The notes beneath the pieces are model-generated. The model searched no databases. It was not told the DNA's origin and saw only the letters and a program-made list of their open reading frames with translations. 64,000 bases of DNA, from positions 32,996,197 to 33,060,196 of the forward strand of contig CM037877.1 of the NCBI GenBank assembly GCA_021292165.1, written 5' to 3'. Position numbers and translations under genes: made by a program. The first letter of the stretch is position 1. Each line of letters starts with the position of its first letter. This document shows, one piece after another, positions 12,992-24,376 of this stretch. This stretch comes from Shinisaurus crocodilurus. Its lineage: Eukaryota > Chordata > Lepidosauria > Squamata > Shinisauridae.

Positions 12992-13066
12992 CCTGAAGTA
13001 CTTGAACAATTAAGTGGGTTAAAAGAATTTTGGATGGACGGTAACAGATTAACTCTTATTCCAGGG
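12992..13066 (+). CDS. LRRC7: LRRC7 exon 5 (leucine-rich repeat)
   Basis: Encodes PEVLEQLSGLKEFWMDGNRL followed by TLIPG. It is 75 bases, phase 0 on both sides, so skipping it would delete one LRR without a frameshift. Acceptor TTTAACAG, donor GTATGT. Confidence 0.95.
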
Positions 13067-13197
13067 GTATGTATATTTAATTCTTTAACTGTATTGCATT
13101 CTACCTGTTTAGTACAGCCACCATTGCAATTAAATGATATGCTTAAATGACACTTAGCAAAATGTGTAACTACATGTATCAGTATGTTTTCACACGT

Positions 13198-13208
13198 TGT
13201 TGTTGTTG

Positions 13209-13248
<40 letters not shown>

Positions 13249-13345
13249 ATTTATGAATCACCCATCTGGCCAGTCACCCGGCCACCCTGGGCGATGTACA
13301 ATTAAAATGCAATAATAACACAACATAACAATTATTATGAGATAT
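13198..13345 (-). mobile_element. L2-clade LINE tail with (ATT)n
   Basis: A GTT/ATT microsatellite at 13198-13247 followed by ATGAATCACCCATCTGGCCA, the reverse complement of the LINE 3' end at 27500. The trinucleotide run is the element's own tail. Confidence 0.7.
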
Positions 13346-13597
13346 GATCACATATTCTGAAAAACTACCAATGATTGCCTCCTCTAACACTCAAGAATGT
13401 AAATGTTCATATGGAAATAAATTATGTGTAAATATATTATTTCAGATGTTCTGAAACATGCAAATGAATATTTTATGTAGCATAAGATGCAATTCAGCTA
13501 AAAAATATGTGCATCTAGGTGAACTTGTGAAACAGCAGTGAAGTTGTTGTGTTAATCCTCTTTATAAAGGTTTTGCTTATCTTGAATTCATGTAAGG

Positions 13598-13734
13598 CAG
13601 GGGTAGGCAACATGTGGCCCTCCAGATGTTTTGGCCTATAACTTCCCATCATCCTTCACCATTGGCTACGTTAGCTAGGGTTGATGGGAATTGTAGACCA
13701 AAACATCTGGAGGACCATAAATTACCCACCCTTG
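13598..13734. mobile_element. hAT-type hairpin MITE, 137 bp
   Basis: Begins CAGGGGTAGGCAACATGTGG and ends with its near reverse complement; most of the element folds on itself (CTCCAGATGTTTTGG against CCAAAACATCTGGAG). Flanked by an 8-bp duplication with one mismatch, ATGTAAGG and ATATAAGG. Confidence 0.85.
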
Positions 13735-14035
13735 ATATAAGGGGAGGTTCATTTATATCAGCTGAATTTTTTTAGCAAAATCTTAGGATGAATTATCTGT
13801 AACTGGACAATTTTTTCAGATTTGGATTTTGTCAGTCAATAATGAAAATGTGTACTCTAGTTTGTTACTGGGTATGGAGAATGTGAATGTTACAGGCCTG
13901 ATAAGTCATAGCAAATACTATAAATAAATAAAATAAAAATACAGAATTGTGTTAGAGCTATTTTTTATTATCTGCAGAGTAGAAAATATTTTAATACAGA
14001 AGCTTTTTATTTCACCTGTACTTCTATACTTTCAG

Positions 14036-14180
14036 TTTATGGGCAGTTTGAAGCACTTGACCTACTTGGATGTTTCCAAAAACAACATTGAAACTCTTGA
14101 AGAAGGAGTTTCAGGATGTGAAAGTTTACAAGACCTGCTGTTATCTAGTAATTCACTTCAACAACTGCCAGAGTCTATTG
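14036..14180 (+). CDS. LRRC7: LRRC7 exon 6 (two leucine-rich repeats)
   Basis: Encodes [20 protein letters not shown] and then [27 protein letters not shown](G). The donor inferred from homology and phase is GTTGGT, weaker than the GTRAGT consensus seen at most other exons here. Read-through into the intron would add a short tail and stop at about 14248. Confidence 0.93.
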
Positions 14181-14410
14181 GTTGGTATTGTCCAATGTTA
14201 ACTGTAAATACTACACAAAGCCATAATAACTTTTCTGACATCCTGTAGGCCAGAAACTCAAAACACCTTTTTAATCTTACACAAATTCACTTATCAAACA
14301 CATGTGAAAAAATGCATGTCTAGTTGTTGTTGTTGTTTTTAATGTAGCCATATATTAATTTAAGAAGACTTTCGTGATGTTGAGCTAGTGACAAAGCATT
14401 AATTAGACAA

Positions 14411-14800
14411 GTGTAGTCGTTAGTGTCAGACTAGGACAATGGGAACCAAAATTAAGGTTCCTACTCAATCACTTTGGGCCAGTCACTGGTCTGGTTCGCA
14501 CGATCACAGCGGGGGAATAAGCCACAGTGGCTTATTTCTCCAGCCACACCTACTGGTAGTGTGCTGGGGAGATTTGTATAATTACCCTTGCCAGCATGGC
14601 TTGCCGTGTCATGGGAACCGAGCCAGGGTGGCTTGTTGCCATGGTTAGCCACCCAGAACCCATGGCAAATGCCCCTAGCACACGCAGCAGCAGAAATAAG
14701 CCACCATGGCTTATTTCCCCCACCGTGATCATGCAAACCAGGCCACTATCTCTCAGCCTAATTTACATCATGGCTTACATCTCCCCTTGGAGAGGCAGAT
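14411..14800 (+). mobile_element. tRNA-type SINE fragment split by a MITE
   Basis: Left part carries GTCAGACTAGGAC and ACTTTGGGCCAGTCACT; right part resumes at ACTATCTCTCAGCCTAA, as in intact copies such as 26600-26849. The MITE at 14488-14744 sits between them. Confidence 0.6.
14488..14744. mobile_element. MITE with CTGGTTCGCACGATCA ends
   Basis: Terminal inverted repeats GGTCTGGTTCGCACGATCA and, on the other strand, GGCCTGGTTTGCATGATCA, with inner hairpins built on AAATAAGCCACCATGG. Comparison with the interrupted SINE suggests a 3-bp target duplication ACT, which would fit a PIF/Harbinger-type element. Related copies at 29583 and 30561. Confidence 0.7.
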
Positions 14801-14999
14801 TAGAAGAGCCAGTCACCAGTGAAGTCTACTCTTTTAAGGGCCCTATTCCATAAGTGTATGGGGCAAAATATGGGTTAGATATGAGCCACTGACACCCCCA
14901 GATCTAGGAGTAAAAAGCTGCTTTTTCTGCCTTTCTTTGCTACATGGACTAGGATAGGGGGCAGTAGGGAGATTGAATTGCATCTAATTCATGTCTATG

Positions 15000-15294
15000 C
15001 CTCTGTGTCCTCTGCTGCAAAGCAGACTGTTCTCATATGAATGCTATTTTACTAAGGTATTTAGTACCCTCTGGAATGATCTCCCCTCTGAGGTACGTCA
15101 GGCCTCAACACTGGCATGCTTTAGGCATTTGTTGAAAAAGTATCTGTTTACCTTGGCTTTTCCCTGGCCATGAGCTATCTTTGAACCAACCTCTAATATG
15201 TTACTGTTGTGAATGTTTTTGTATTTTTCTATACTGCTTCAGGATTCATTCAAATGAGAAGAAGTATATAAATATTGCTACTAAATAAATAAAT
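15000..15294 (+). mobile_element. L2-clade LINE 3' end abutting exon 7
   Basis: Translates in part to NDLPSEVRQASTLACFRHLL, a common late ORF2 segment, followed by a 3' UTR and (TAAA)n tail ending about 16 bases before exon 7. Confidence 0.8.
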
Positions 15295-15310
15295 ATTTGT
15301 TTTATAACAG

Positions 15311-15383
15311 GTTGTCTAAAGAAATTAACAATTCTTAAAATTGATGAAAATCAGCTAATATATCTGCCAGATTCCATAGGAGG
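15311..15383 (+). CDS. LRRC7: LRRC7 exon 7 (leucine-rich repeat)
   Basis: Encodes (G)CLKKLTILKIDENQLIYLPD followed by SIG(G). Donor GTAGGT. The acceptor lies only about 16 bases downstream of a (TAAA)n LINE tail, so much of the expected branch-point region is transposon-derived. Confidence 0.95.
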
Positions 15384-15764
15384 GTAGGTATTTCTCCATC
15401 TTCTTCATTAATAAAAGGGCTTATATTGTTTTATTAATGATTTTTTTGTTAGGTTACAATCCTCTTATCTAGTACCACGTAGATATTGCATATTCAGTTT
15501 CGTCATTTTGTGGTTCATACTCCAGCGTATCCATTGGACTTAGATTATTTTGGATGTGCTGCAGGTAGCTCAGATAATGTGCTTTAGCCTGTATGTAAGA
15601 GGGGTGAACATCAGCAGCTACAAAGTTGTTCTGGTAGCACTGTTCATAATTTACATTACAATTGGATTACAAATTGATAGATTCCATTTGAATTTTTATA
15701 TTTGACTTTAAAATGATACTGTCAAAGAAAACAACTCTTGTTTAATTTATTAAACTTTGTTCAG

Positions 15765-15894
15765 GTTAACGTCAGTTGAAGAACTGGACTGTAGCTTCAA
15801 TGAGATTGAAGCTTTGCCATCATCTATTGGGCAGCTCTCTAATATAAGGACTTTTGCTGCAGATCATAACTTTTTAGCACAATTGCCACCAGAG
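15765..15894 (+). CDS. LRRC7: LRRC7 exon 8 (two leucine-rich repeats)
   Basis: Encodes (G)LTSVEELDCSFNEIEALPSS, then IGQLSNIRTFAADHNFLAQL and PPE. Acceptor TTGTTCAG, donor GTATGC. Leaves in phase 0. Confidence 0.95.
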
Positions 15895-16995
15895 GTATGC
15901 TCTTACTCATTAATCTAGTTTGTCTCTGTCTCTCTTGATCTGTGTGTGTGTGTGTGTGTGTGTGTATGTTTAGGTTTGTGAGCCTAAACAAATGGAATGA
16001 ATTTTAGTACAGCTTTATTTCTATACTTTCAAATAACTGGAAACCAGCTGCTGAAATCTCATTACGCATGCTTACTCAACAGAAAAATATTCTGAAGCAA
16101 CAGTTTATTGTCACTGAGGTAAAGGAATGGGTAAGATGTAACTTATAAAGCATGAGGCTACTTACCTCTCAACTTAGCCAATTCGGCATGGTCAGCTCAA
16201 AAATAAGAAAACCTTGAAGCAGGAATGCTTCGCAGGATGAGATGTAACAGAAAGAGAAATCTCAAAGCATCTTCAGTTGTGCAGTGAATCCAGCTTCATA
16301 ACTGAAATGTTGGGCATGCATATGAAGGAATCAAATGCTGGTTCAGACATCAGTCTTGCCCCTTCACATATGCTTCAGGTAGACTTCCCTGCTTACAGAC
16401 ATACATACACATTTCAGGTGTTGATCTGTTCATTCAGCTCCCTATTAACAAAAATGTTTCCTAAAAAAAAGAGAGAGAGAGAGAGCACAAGACAACTCTG
16501 GGGATTGTAGGTAGGTGAGTGTTCCTTGCTGACTTCATGATAAGCTAGCCAATCAGTACTGTGCATACTAAAATCTCCCCCCACCCCACCCCACCCCACC
16601 CCAGCTTGATCTTAGAAAGAGGAGTGGTTACATTTGGAATTAATGAGGTGAAGATGCTTCCAGGCACTAATGTGGGGTGGAAACTTTTCACAGAACCTTT
16701 TCCTGAAAAAAATCTTTCAGCTATATTTTTATTAGGGTTTTTTTCAAGTGAGTTCCCCTAAATAGCGAAAGAAGGAGTGAGGGAGACAGGAACTGGCAAA
16801 GGAAACATCAGGACCTGCTCCAGTTGGATCCCCCCCCCACCCCCCCAGCTATCAGACATCAACTGTCCTGTGGAAAAGAAGGAGGAATGAGGGAGGCTGG
16901 AGCAGGCAAAGGAAACAAAGCAGCTGTGTGCATTACAAACCTATGGACAAAAATGGGCTAGGTATAGAGCATCCACTGCATGGGCATGCTTGCTT

Positions 16996-17073
<78 letters not shown>

Positions 17074-17787
17074 CACACACGCACACCCCTCTCTGACACA
17101 TACAGGGACTTCCCTTCTTTCCCTCCCACAATCTCCTTCTGCACTTGGAACCTTAGTTTAAAAAAGAAAAAGATTCCATTCACTCAAATGGGATCATTTT
17201 TACTAAGCTTCCTAATGCTGGGGGTGGGGCAGAGGTCTAAGCTTTTTGTCTCCTCCCTGTGTCTCCTTCCCTTGTGTTATGAAGCTAGATGAAGGAATTC
17301 TCGCCTCTAGCCGTGCTAGAGGTTTTAGTGGCTGGGTCTCTATGGTGAGTCCTCTGACTTAGAGAGTGCAGCTGCTATATAGCCTGATTTCAGTGGGAGG
17401 GGCCTTAATTTGGTGGTCTCTGTGGTTCTGCACCCAAGGGCTGTGTGCAGTTCATGGATTGCCCACATGTGCAGGTAGACAGAGTACATATAATCTCCTT
17501 ATGAAACAAATACTCCTTGTGGAACAGAACAGTCCGCCCCATGATATTACAAGTATGAAGGCAATTAGCAAAAGGCTGTCTTCATTTTCCCCATCAGCGC
17601 CCTCACTTTTCTTATTCCCTTCATTTCACATTGGAAGTAATGGGAATCCTGGTGAGTAGAAGGTATTGTCACTTTTGAATTTTTGTGTGTTTGTGTGTTC
17701 ATATTTTAAAGGAAAAGAATTGTAGAAAGTGTTAAGCAATTAGTACTTGAACTTCTGAATAATCAAGCTTGCTTATTTATTTTTTAG
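15895..17787. other. Intron with microsatellites
   Basis: Contains (TG)n at about 15942-15965, a GAGA tract near 16471, an ACCCC-type run near 16580 and the (CT)n(CA)n tract below. Otherwise unassigned. Confidence 0.5.
16918..17076. repeat. Dispersed repeat with (CT)n(CA)n tract
   Basis: The stretch AGCAGCTGTGTGCATTACAA through GGGCATGCTTGC is related to the unit duplicated at 43089 and 43599. It is followed by about 18 CT and 20 CA units. Confidence 0.75.
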
Positions 17788-17903
17788 GTTGGAAACTGGA
17801 AACATGTAACTGTTCTGTTTTTGCATTCTAATAAGCTGGAGTTCCTCCCAGAGGAAATGGGTGATATGCAGAAATTAAAAGTCATCAATCTAAGTGACAA
17901 TAG
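17788..17903 (+). CDS. LRRC7: LRRC7 exon 9 (leucine-rich repeats)
   Basis: Encodes [20 protein letters not shown] followed by [18 protein letters not shown](R). Acceptor is a strong T-run followed by TAG; donor is GTTTGT. Matches the conserved LEFLPEE repeat of LAP proteins. Confidence 0.95.
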
Positions 17904-17942
17904 GTTTGTGATTTGCATTCTTTTGCATGAATAATGAAGCTT

Positions 17943-18068
17943 CACTGAGTGACCTTAGGCCAGTCACTATCTCTCAGCCTAACCCCTCTCCAGGTTGTTC
18001 TGAGGATAAAATAATGCTGTGGGAACACACACCCTTTTGAGCTCCTTGGAGGAAGGTGGGATAATGGC
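17943..18068 (+). mobile_element. tRNA-type SINE, truncated
   Basis: Shares GTGACCTTAGGCCAGTCACT and TCTCAGCCTAACC with the full copies; the tRNA head and normal tail are missing or decayed. Confidence 0.65.
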
Positions 18069-19981
18069 ATCTAAGTAAAATATAGTATTATAGTAAAAGT
18101 GTTTGTTTTTTCTACCCTAATGGTTCTTAATTTGTTAGTTACTTCTTTGGGGAAAAGTGCTTAAATATTTAGTCATTTAAGCATAGAAGGGCCATGTTTA
18201 CGATGGAGCTGAGAGGAGACTAAAGCTTGGGTTGCATATGAGATGGAGGTTGAAGCTGCAGTTCTGTTGCTAACATGAGGGGAAAGTATTTGGAGTCAGG
18301 AAGGAATTTTCCCCCAGATAAGACTTGTTAGTGATCCTAGCTAGCATGTGTTTCTATACCCTATAGAATGTGGTGTTGAATGCTTGCTTTAAAACATCTA
18401 CAGCTATTTGTTTTGTGGCTGGCATTGTTTATATGGTGTGCCTACTATCTGATTAGAAAAAGCTACTGCTGGATTGTGTGGGTTAATCCCTGGGTTGCTG
18501 TACATATGGGGCTGTTGCTTGTGGTGTGTTTGTGTATGTCACACTAGGTGGCTTTTTGATCCTTGAATTTGCGTTCTAAGTTGGCCACATAGGACATATT
18601 ATTGTGGGAAGCAGTGTTCATGGGCTGGCACATTAGATGATTGCATAAGGTACAAAGGAATGCGTCATCTCAGATATCAAGAAATATTTTTTCATTATTA
18701 TGTAGGTTAGGATTCAAAGAACATTGAAACCAGTTTTGTGTGCCTAATGGGGATTTTGGATTTGATCAGCAGCTCTCCTGCTGCATGGAGAACTGCTTTT
18801 GAAACAGGAAAGTTTGAAAAGTAGCTTGATATGGCAGGGAGATCTACTGTTAAAAGAGGGAAAAAGTAAAAATAAAAATCACATTGAGAACACCCCAAGT
18901 TACCCATTAGATCTCAGCCACAGATGGTCCTTGTGAGTATATTTCTCTTTAAAACACTGATAGGCCTACATTGACTTGATTGTAGTTTTATTATTTTCTT
19001 ATACCAGTAATATTTTAAAGACAAACCCGAAATGTAAATAATCCTTATATGTTCATAGGATTGCTCACTGAAAAAACATTCCTGTAGTACCTTGATAGTT
19101 CTGAGCCCCTGAAATGTGTCTTGTAAAGTAATAAGCCAGGGGAAGGCATCTAGCTCAGCAGTAAAGCATATGGTCCAGGTTCAGTTTATGGCATTGGTTT
19201 AAACAAACAAACAAACAAACAAACCTAAGGAAGAGGTGTTGGGAAGAATTTGGGAAAGCTGCTGACAGAGGAGACCATACTAGGGAATGGGAGAACCAGG
19301 GATATTCAAGCTCATCAAAATTATTTGACCTTCACCTCGAAGCTCTGGCTTGCTTCTGTTTTCGTTTGCAAGCTGTTTTTTGGTTCGTTAAAATGGGAAA
19401 AGTTTGTATTTTGAACAGGAAAAGAGCTCATTGCTTTGCAAATTTTTCAAAAGTGCACACTTCCCCACATTGATCAAAGCGTGAAAATGCTTTTAAATAA
19501 TATATATATATATATATATATATGCACATTTCGATGTGTTTTTCCCCCCCAAAATACACATTCTTTGAATGTGATTGCAAGTTCAGGAATCTGTGAACAT
19601 TTTTTGAAAAATGCTCTCCTGTTCACATTTGGGGTTGCGAATGGGGCATGTTTGGATGATCTGTGAACTAAAATTATCGTACATCCCTTGTATACTGGGT
19701 ATTGCCAGTACCCAATATAAGGCCTCTGTTCATTAGTTTACTTTCAGCTACAGAAAGTGCAATTTTTTATATTGCAAAAAAAATGTACCCAATAAATTAT
19801 TCCTTAAAAGAAACTACGTCAGGTGTAGCAATTATTAAAATTGCTTAGGATATGCATACTTTATACCACCCTTATATTATTGATCTATGTTGCCAGTAGG
19901 TCATGAATCTTTATCTGACCTGCTCTTAGATAAACCTATTTGTCTTGGTGCTCACTCTTGTTTTACATATTTTATTCACAG
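18069..19981. other. Intron, no recognised feature except microsatellites
   Basis: (AAAC)n at about 19200-19224 and (TA)n at about 19498-19523. No exon or named repeat seen. Confidence 0.5.
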
Positions 19982-20051
19982 ACTAAAGTATTTGCCCTAT
20001 AGCTTTACCAAGCTGCAACAGCTGACTGCCATGTGGCTATCAGATAATCAG
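19982..20051 (+). CDS. LRRC7: LRRC7 exon 10 (last leucine-rich repeats)
   Basis: Encodes (R)LKYLPYSFTKLQQLTAMWLS followed by DNQ. Acceptor TTCACAG, donor GTAAGC. Closes the repeat array before the LAP-specific segment. Confidence 0.95.
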
Positions 20052-20363
20052 GTAAGCATTATTTATTTTTTTAACTTGATTAAATATTTTGTATTTCTTC
20101 AAAACAGAGCATATTTTTAAAGTAGCAATTAGACTGAAAGCAATGACATTCTGAAATAACTTTGGGCTCAAATATAATCTTGGATGCTAAATTTGCTATT
20201 TTCTCACAAACTAATGACATTGAGCATATTGCTATGTTCTTGATGAGATAAAAGATCCTATTGGCTGATGTGCACAGAAATTGTGGTGAAAGGACTGTTG
20301 TTAATGTTCTGCAAACTTTTAGAGCAATTGAGATTTTTGCTCAACCACAGTTAAGTTTGCATG

Positions 20364-20611
20364 TATTTATTTATTTATTTATTTATTACATTTATACCCC
20401 GCCTTTTTTCCTGCAAGGAACCCAAGGCGGCTTACATAATCCTCCTCCTCCTCTCCATTTTACCCTCACAACAACCCTGTGAGGTAGGTTAGGCTGAGAG
20501 TCAGTGACTGGCCCAAAGTCACCCAGTGAGTTTCATGGCCGAGTGGGGATTTGAACCCGGATCTCCCGAGTCCCAGTCCAACACTCTAATCACTACGCCA
20601 CACTGGCTCTG
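20364..20611 (-). mobile_element. MIR/CORE-like tRNA SINE
   Basis: On the minus strand it starts GCCAGTGTGGCGTAGTGATT (A-box-like) and has GGGTTCAAATCCCC (B-box-like). A core with GTGACTTTGGGCCAGTCACT and CACAGGGTTGTTGTGAGG follows, then a tail AAAAAAGGCGGGGTATAAAT with (ATAA)n. The core resembles mammalian MIR. Confidence 0.85.
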
Positions 20612-21680
20612 TGTTTGTTCTGTGTAGTTAGACATACTTATGTCTGGCCGGAGTGTGTGACAGTAATGGCGGCTGTTGTCTATTTGCAAGGGTTAGGCCT
20701 TCAAGTACTTCAAGTGTTGTGCCCTCTCCCTTGGCATTACCAGTAGTAAGAGTGGCAACTGGGTATATGTTGCAAGAAGGGAAGGTAGGCATAAGCTGAA
20801 TAGTAGCAGATTGTTTTCTTGCTTTTACAGTTGTGCAGTGGAACAAGTTGCCAAATTAATTCATAGGACCCAGAGAAATGGGCATGAGCGAGTGAGTTAG
20901 AGAATATGAAAATGAATTATACACACAGGAAGGGCTTACTTTGTGTACTTACAGTTCCTAATGTTGAAAAGACAATTCATTCTTAGTTCTGAACCATGAC
21001 TTATTTCTTTAGCAGTAAGAACTGCTGTATTATAAATTAATTTCTGGGTGTGCATGCATCTGGTTCTTCCTTGATTTGCCACCATACGTGTATATCAATT
21101 TGGATTCCATGAACTTCTTCTCTTTTTCAACTTTTACATTCTTTAGAAAAAGATGGGTAAGTGTCCATTAGACGTGGTTAGGCATAGTTTTCCATAGCAA
21201 GTAATTGCACTAGACTGAAGAATCCTTTCTATCAAGCCATTGTATGAAATATTGGGCGAGATCCATCATGCAAGCGGACTTCCGCTCACACAATGGGACT
21301 TTCCCTTCCTCTTCTCTTCCTGCAACCACCACCACCCAAACTTTGCTCCAGATGGCCCTCAACCCTCTCGAGTAGATTTCATGGGGGCTGCATGGGGGAA
21401 TCACCCCCTCTCCTTTCCACGGGTAGAAAATGTTCAATCAGTGGGAGGTGCTAATTGGATACATCCCATCCACACTTGTTTATCTTAGGACTCAATTGAT
21501 AAAATTGCTCAGCAAGCTTTATAAAGTGACCACATTTTAATGTTCTGCAGCCAGGATTATAAATATTCTGATATTTTAAAAAACCAGGATTTCACTGTTT
21601 TTTACTATGTATTTCACTATGTATTATCTATGTTCATTCTTAATTGTATTCTTCCCCCATTTCCTTTTTTCCATTCTCAG
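20612..21680. other. Intron, no recognised feature
   Basis: Intron between exons 10 and 11 after the SINE. Nothing nameable was found. Confidence 0.45.
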
Positions 21681-21780
21681 TCTAAACCACTCATTCCCCT
21701 TCAAAAAGAAGTTGACCCAGAAACACAGAAAACAGTACTTACTAATTATATGTTCCCCCAGCAACCAAGATCTGAAGATG
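21681..21780 (+). CDS. LRRC7: LRRC7 exon 11 (LAP-specific segment)
   Basis: Encodes [20 protein letters not shown] followed by [13 protein letters not shown]. This is the short conserved segment directly after the LRRs that defines LAP proteins. Acceptor TTCTCAG, donor GTATGA; leaves with one base of a split Val codon. Confidence 0.96.
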
Positions 21781-22417
21781 GTATGAATTTAATTTTTTCC
21801 TTTCAAAAATACTACCTGATGATAAAGAGGGAGTATCTACTCTGACTGGATCTATTCCGTTTGTCTAATCTCAGATGTTGTACGCAAAAAAATACAATTA
21901 AACCTCATTTACTGGCCAGATTAGAATTAGTAAAAGGGGTAATACTAATGTGTAAACTCTGGGGTCCTCACCTGTATTTACCCTTCCCAGAATGTACTTA
22001 GCCAAATAGGGTGGTTTTATAATGTTTCTGAAAGATCTTTGGGTCTTGGCAAGTTGTGGGGCAGCTGTTAAAAGCACCTCTTTACAAGCACATAATATTG
22101 TAACTTGGGTGTACTGCTGATATTCCTACAATAGTGTCCTCGGTCTCTTGCACTCACCCCCTCCACAGCAGCTGTGGCCATACACTAAATAAGCAGAGAC
22201 TGCAAGATATGTCTCAGTTAAAACTAGCTGCAGTTGAGTGTCATAATTCCTCACAGTCTTACTCAGTATTCCCACATAAATATTGAATGGGAAGGGGAAA
22301 TAATATGCAACTCAGTGCACCACAGGGGGGGGGGGGAAGAGTTTAATAAGTAACGCTATCCCATTATGTAAGTTACTTTATATGCTCAGGAATCAATTTT
22401 CCTTTTCTTTGGTGTAG
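21781..22417. other. Intron, no recognised feature
   Basis: Short intron between exons 11 and 12, with a G-run at about 22325. No repeat or RNA gene recognised. Confidence 0.5.
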
Positions 22418-22539
22418 TTATGTTCATATCTGATAACGAAAGTTTTAATCCTTCACTGTGGGAGGAGCAGAGGAAACAGCGTGCTCAGGTGGCTTTTGAA
22501 TGTGATGAAGATAAAGATGAAAGAGAGGCACCACCCAGA
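22418..22539 (+). CDS. LRRC7: LRRC7 exon 12
   Basis: Encodes (V)MFISDNESFNPSLWEEQRKQ followed by RAQVAFECDEDKDEREAPPR. This is one of the clearest LRRC7-specific stretches in the window. Acceptor TGTAG, donor GTATGT. Ends on a whole codon. Confidence 0.97.
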
Positions 22540-22771
22540 GTATGTAACTGCTTTAAGCTATCATGATTTATTTTATATGATCTGCTATGGACAGAATACC
22601 GAAATGGGTAACTTCATAGCATCTCTCTCACAGTTTGTGTGCAGGTGTGTGTGTGTGTGCGTGCGCAACCTTCAGGCTCTTTTGAAACTCTTGAGAATCA
22701 TGACTTTCATTTATAAAACCTGCAAACACCTTTGACCCAGAGTTCTTTGTGTGCTCTGATGCCGTTCAAGG

Positions 22772-22923
22772 GCATGGTCTAAAGGCACATGACACAGCCA
22801 CCTTGCTGAAATTAAGCAGGCCTGGGTCTGGTCAGTGCCTGGATGGGAGACTGCCTGAGAACCCCATGTTTACCACCTTGAGTTCCATCATTGAAAAGTG
22901 ATGGGATTAAAACATAATAAATG
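22772..22923 (+). mobile_element. 5S-rRNA-derived SINE with L2-like tail
   Basis: GAAATTAAGCAGGCCTGGGT and CTGGATGGGAGACTGCCTGA track the 3' half of 5S rRNA. The tail (CCACCTTGAGTTCCATCATT, AAAACATAATAAAT) is LINE L2-like and differs from the CR1-like tail of the copies at 10968, 36092 and 38540. Confidence 0.7.
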
Positions 22924-23086
22924 CAAATGGCCTATTCCCATTCATTTCAATTACAGGGGCAGCTCCATGTTTACAATGGAATGTTTCTTCTATCCCATGG
23001 CTAATGTCAGTTACTGTGATGGTCAGAATTTGCAGCACTAAATGTTTTGTAATGTAACTTCTAAAAACCCATTTCTTTTTACTTAG

Positions 23087-23257
23087 GAGGGTAATTTGAA
23101 GAGGTATCCAACACCTTATCCTGATGAACTGAAGAATATGGTCAAAACAGTTCAAACAATAGTACATAGATTAAAAGATGAAGAAAACCCAGAAGATGCT
23201 AGTAAAGATTCAAAGCAAGAAGGCCTGCAAATTTCAGTGAAGGATGTAGGTGTAAAA
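23087..23257 (+). CDS. LRRC7: LRRC7 exon 13
   Basis: Encodes [20 protein letters not shown], then [13 protein letters not shown] and a variable acidic stretch ending KDVGVK. The inferred donor is GTTAGA, chosen because the next exon continues TSE as in the family. Read-through meets a stop at 23279-23281. It is 171 bases with phase 0 at both ends. Confidence 0.93.
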
Positions 23258-23298
23258 GTTAGATTCCGTACTAATAATTGAATTGTGGCAATTTTCAT

Positions 23299-23579
23299 TT
23301 TTATTTATTTATTTTATTTTATTTTTATTTTTATAATTTTTTAATTTCATTTTAAATGAATACAACAACAAAAGATACAACATAAACATTGTGCACCCCC
23401 CCACCTCTTGGGACCAAGTTATATTTCTCCCCCCAAATTTTTTTTCTTAAATTTATATATACAAGATATTATTCTATATTCCAAAAATATAACAAATCTT
23501 GACAAGGTTTATTCCCCCTCCCCTTTACCAACACATAATCCAAAAATTTACCCCAAATGTTCACAAAGGTGTCTTTCTC
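23299..23579 (-). mobile_element. 5'-truncated L1 3' end
   Basis: A 281-base insertion with its poly-A on the minus strand. It is flanked by a perfect 16-bp duplication TTGTGGCAATTTTCAT (23283-23298 and 23580-23595), the hallmark of target-primed reverse transcription. It lies about 40 bases after the donor of exon 13. Confidence 0.85.
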
Positions 23580-23595
23580 TTGTGGCAATTTTCAT

Positions 23596-24376
23596 GTATC
23601 TCATGTATTTCATGTACAGAACTTACAGATCTTATGAATTATACCCTCTGCATTCCACAAAGCAATCATCCAGCATAGGCACATTGGAAATATTAGACTG
23701 GAGTGAGAGTAATGAATATGAGTCTGTTGGCCACTATTTAGAATGTAGCTTGAGTAATTTAGTAGCTTGTCTGATGCTTGGCAAGGGGGCATCTCTGCTT
23801 CCAGCTTCTTTTTCCCCCTGTTGGTCTTTACAGAGAAAAATCAAAGGAACCTCAGGCTCCTCAGAATTTGACCCCGCTCCCCCCCCGTTACATTTTCACA
23901 GGGACAAATGAGATCGTAAAAGCCTGACAGAGAAGGTGGAGAAGTCAATAGTGCAGTCATGTAATTTTAGACTCTAGACTTCATGGTCTTCTGCAGGGGC
24001 CCTTCTTTAAATGGTAACTTCACTTACTTCAAAAATGTGGTGGGATGGCCTTCCTGCTCATTCTGCTGACTGGGGCCCTGGATGTCTGTTCCAAAGTCCT
24101 GCCCTGACAGCACCACTGTGCATGGGATTAAAGGTTAGGGACTCCTACTTAGTTTTAAAATATAGCACAAATGCTGTTGCCATTCTGGAATTACCAGTGC
24201 TTGAGCAGGTGGTTGAATCTACCTGCTACTCACATCCATGCCTTCAAATATAGAGGACCTTGGTAGCTGCCACCTACACCCTCCGCACATTATCCTCAAC
24301 AAATAAATGAGCTTTTCTTTTTACTTCTTTGGGAATGTTTTGTCTTACGATGTTAACATCTTTAAATCTGCTATAG
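23596..24376. other. Intron, no recognised feature
   Basis: An open frame of 167 codons crosses from the L1 into this stretch but has no protein-like conservation that I can see. Confidence 0.45.

Noticed and set aside
16928..17292. Overlapping open frames on both strands around the CT/CA repeat
   Set aside because: Microsatellite translations (Ser-Leu and Thr-His runs); not proteins.
20364..20611. tRNA gene on the minus strand
   Set aside because: A- and B-box-like sequences are present but there is no cloverleaf, and the element continues into a SINE core and tail repeated across the window.
22772..22923. 5S rRNA gene
   Set aside because: Only the 3' half of 5S is similar, it is diverged and joined to a LINE-type tail, so it is a SINE and not a functional 5S gene.
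23408..23911. Open frame of 167 codons
   Set aside because: Starts in the antisense L1 3' UTR and runs into plain intron; no motif or homology, composition follows AT content.
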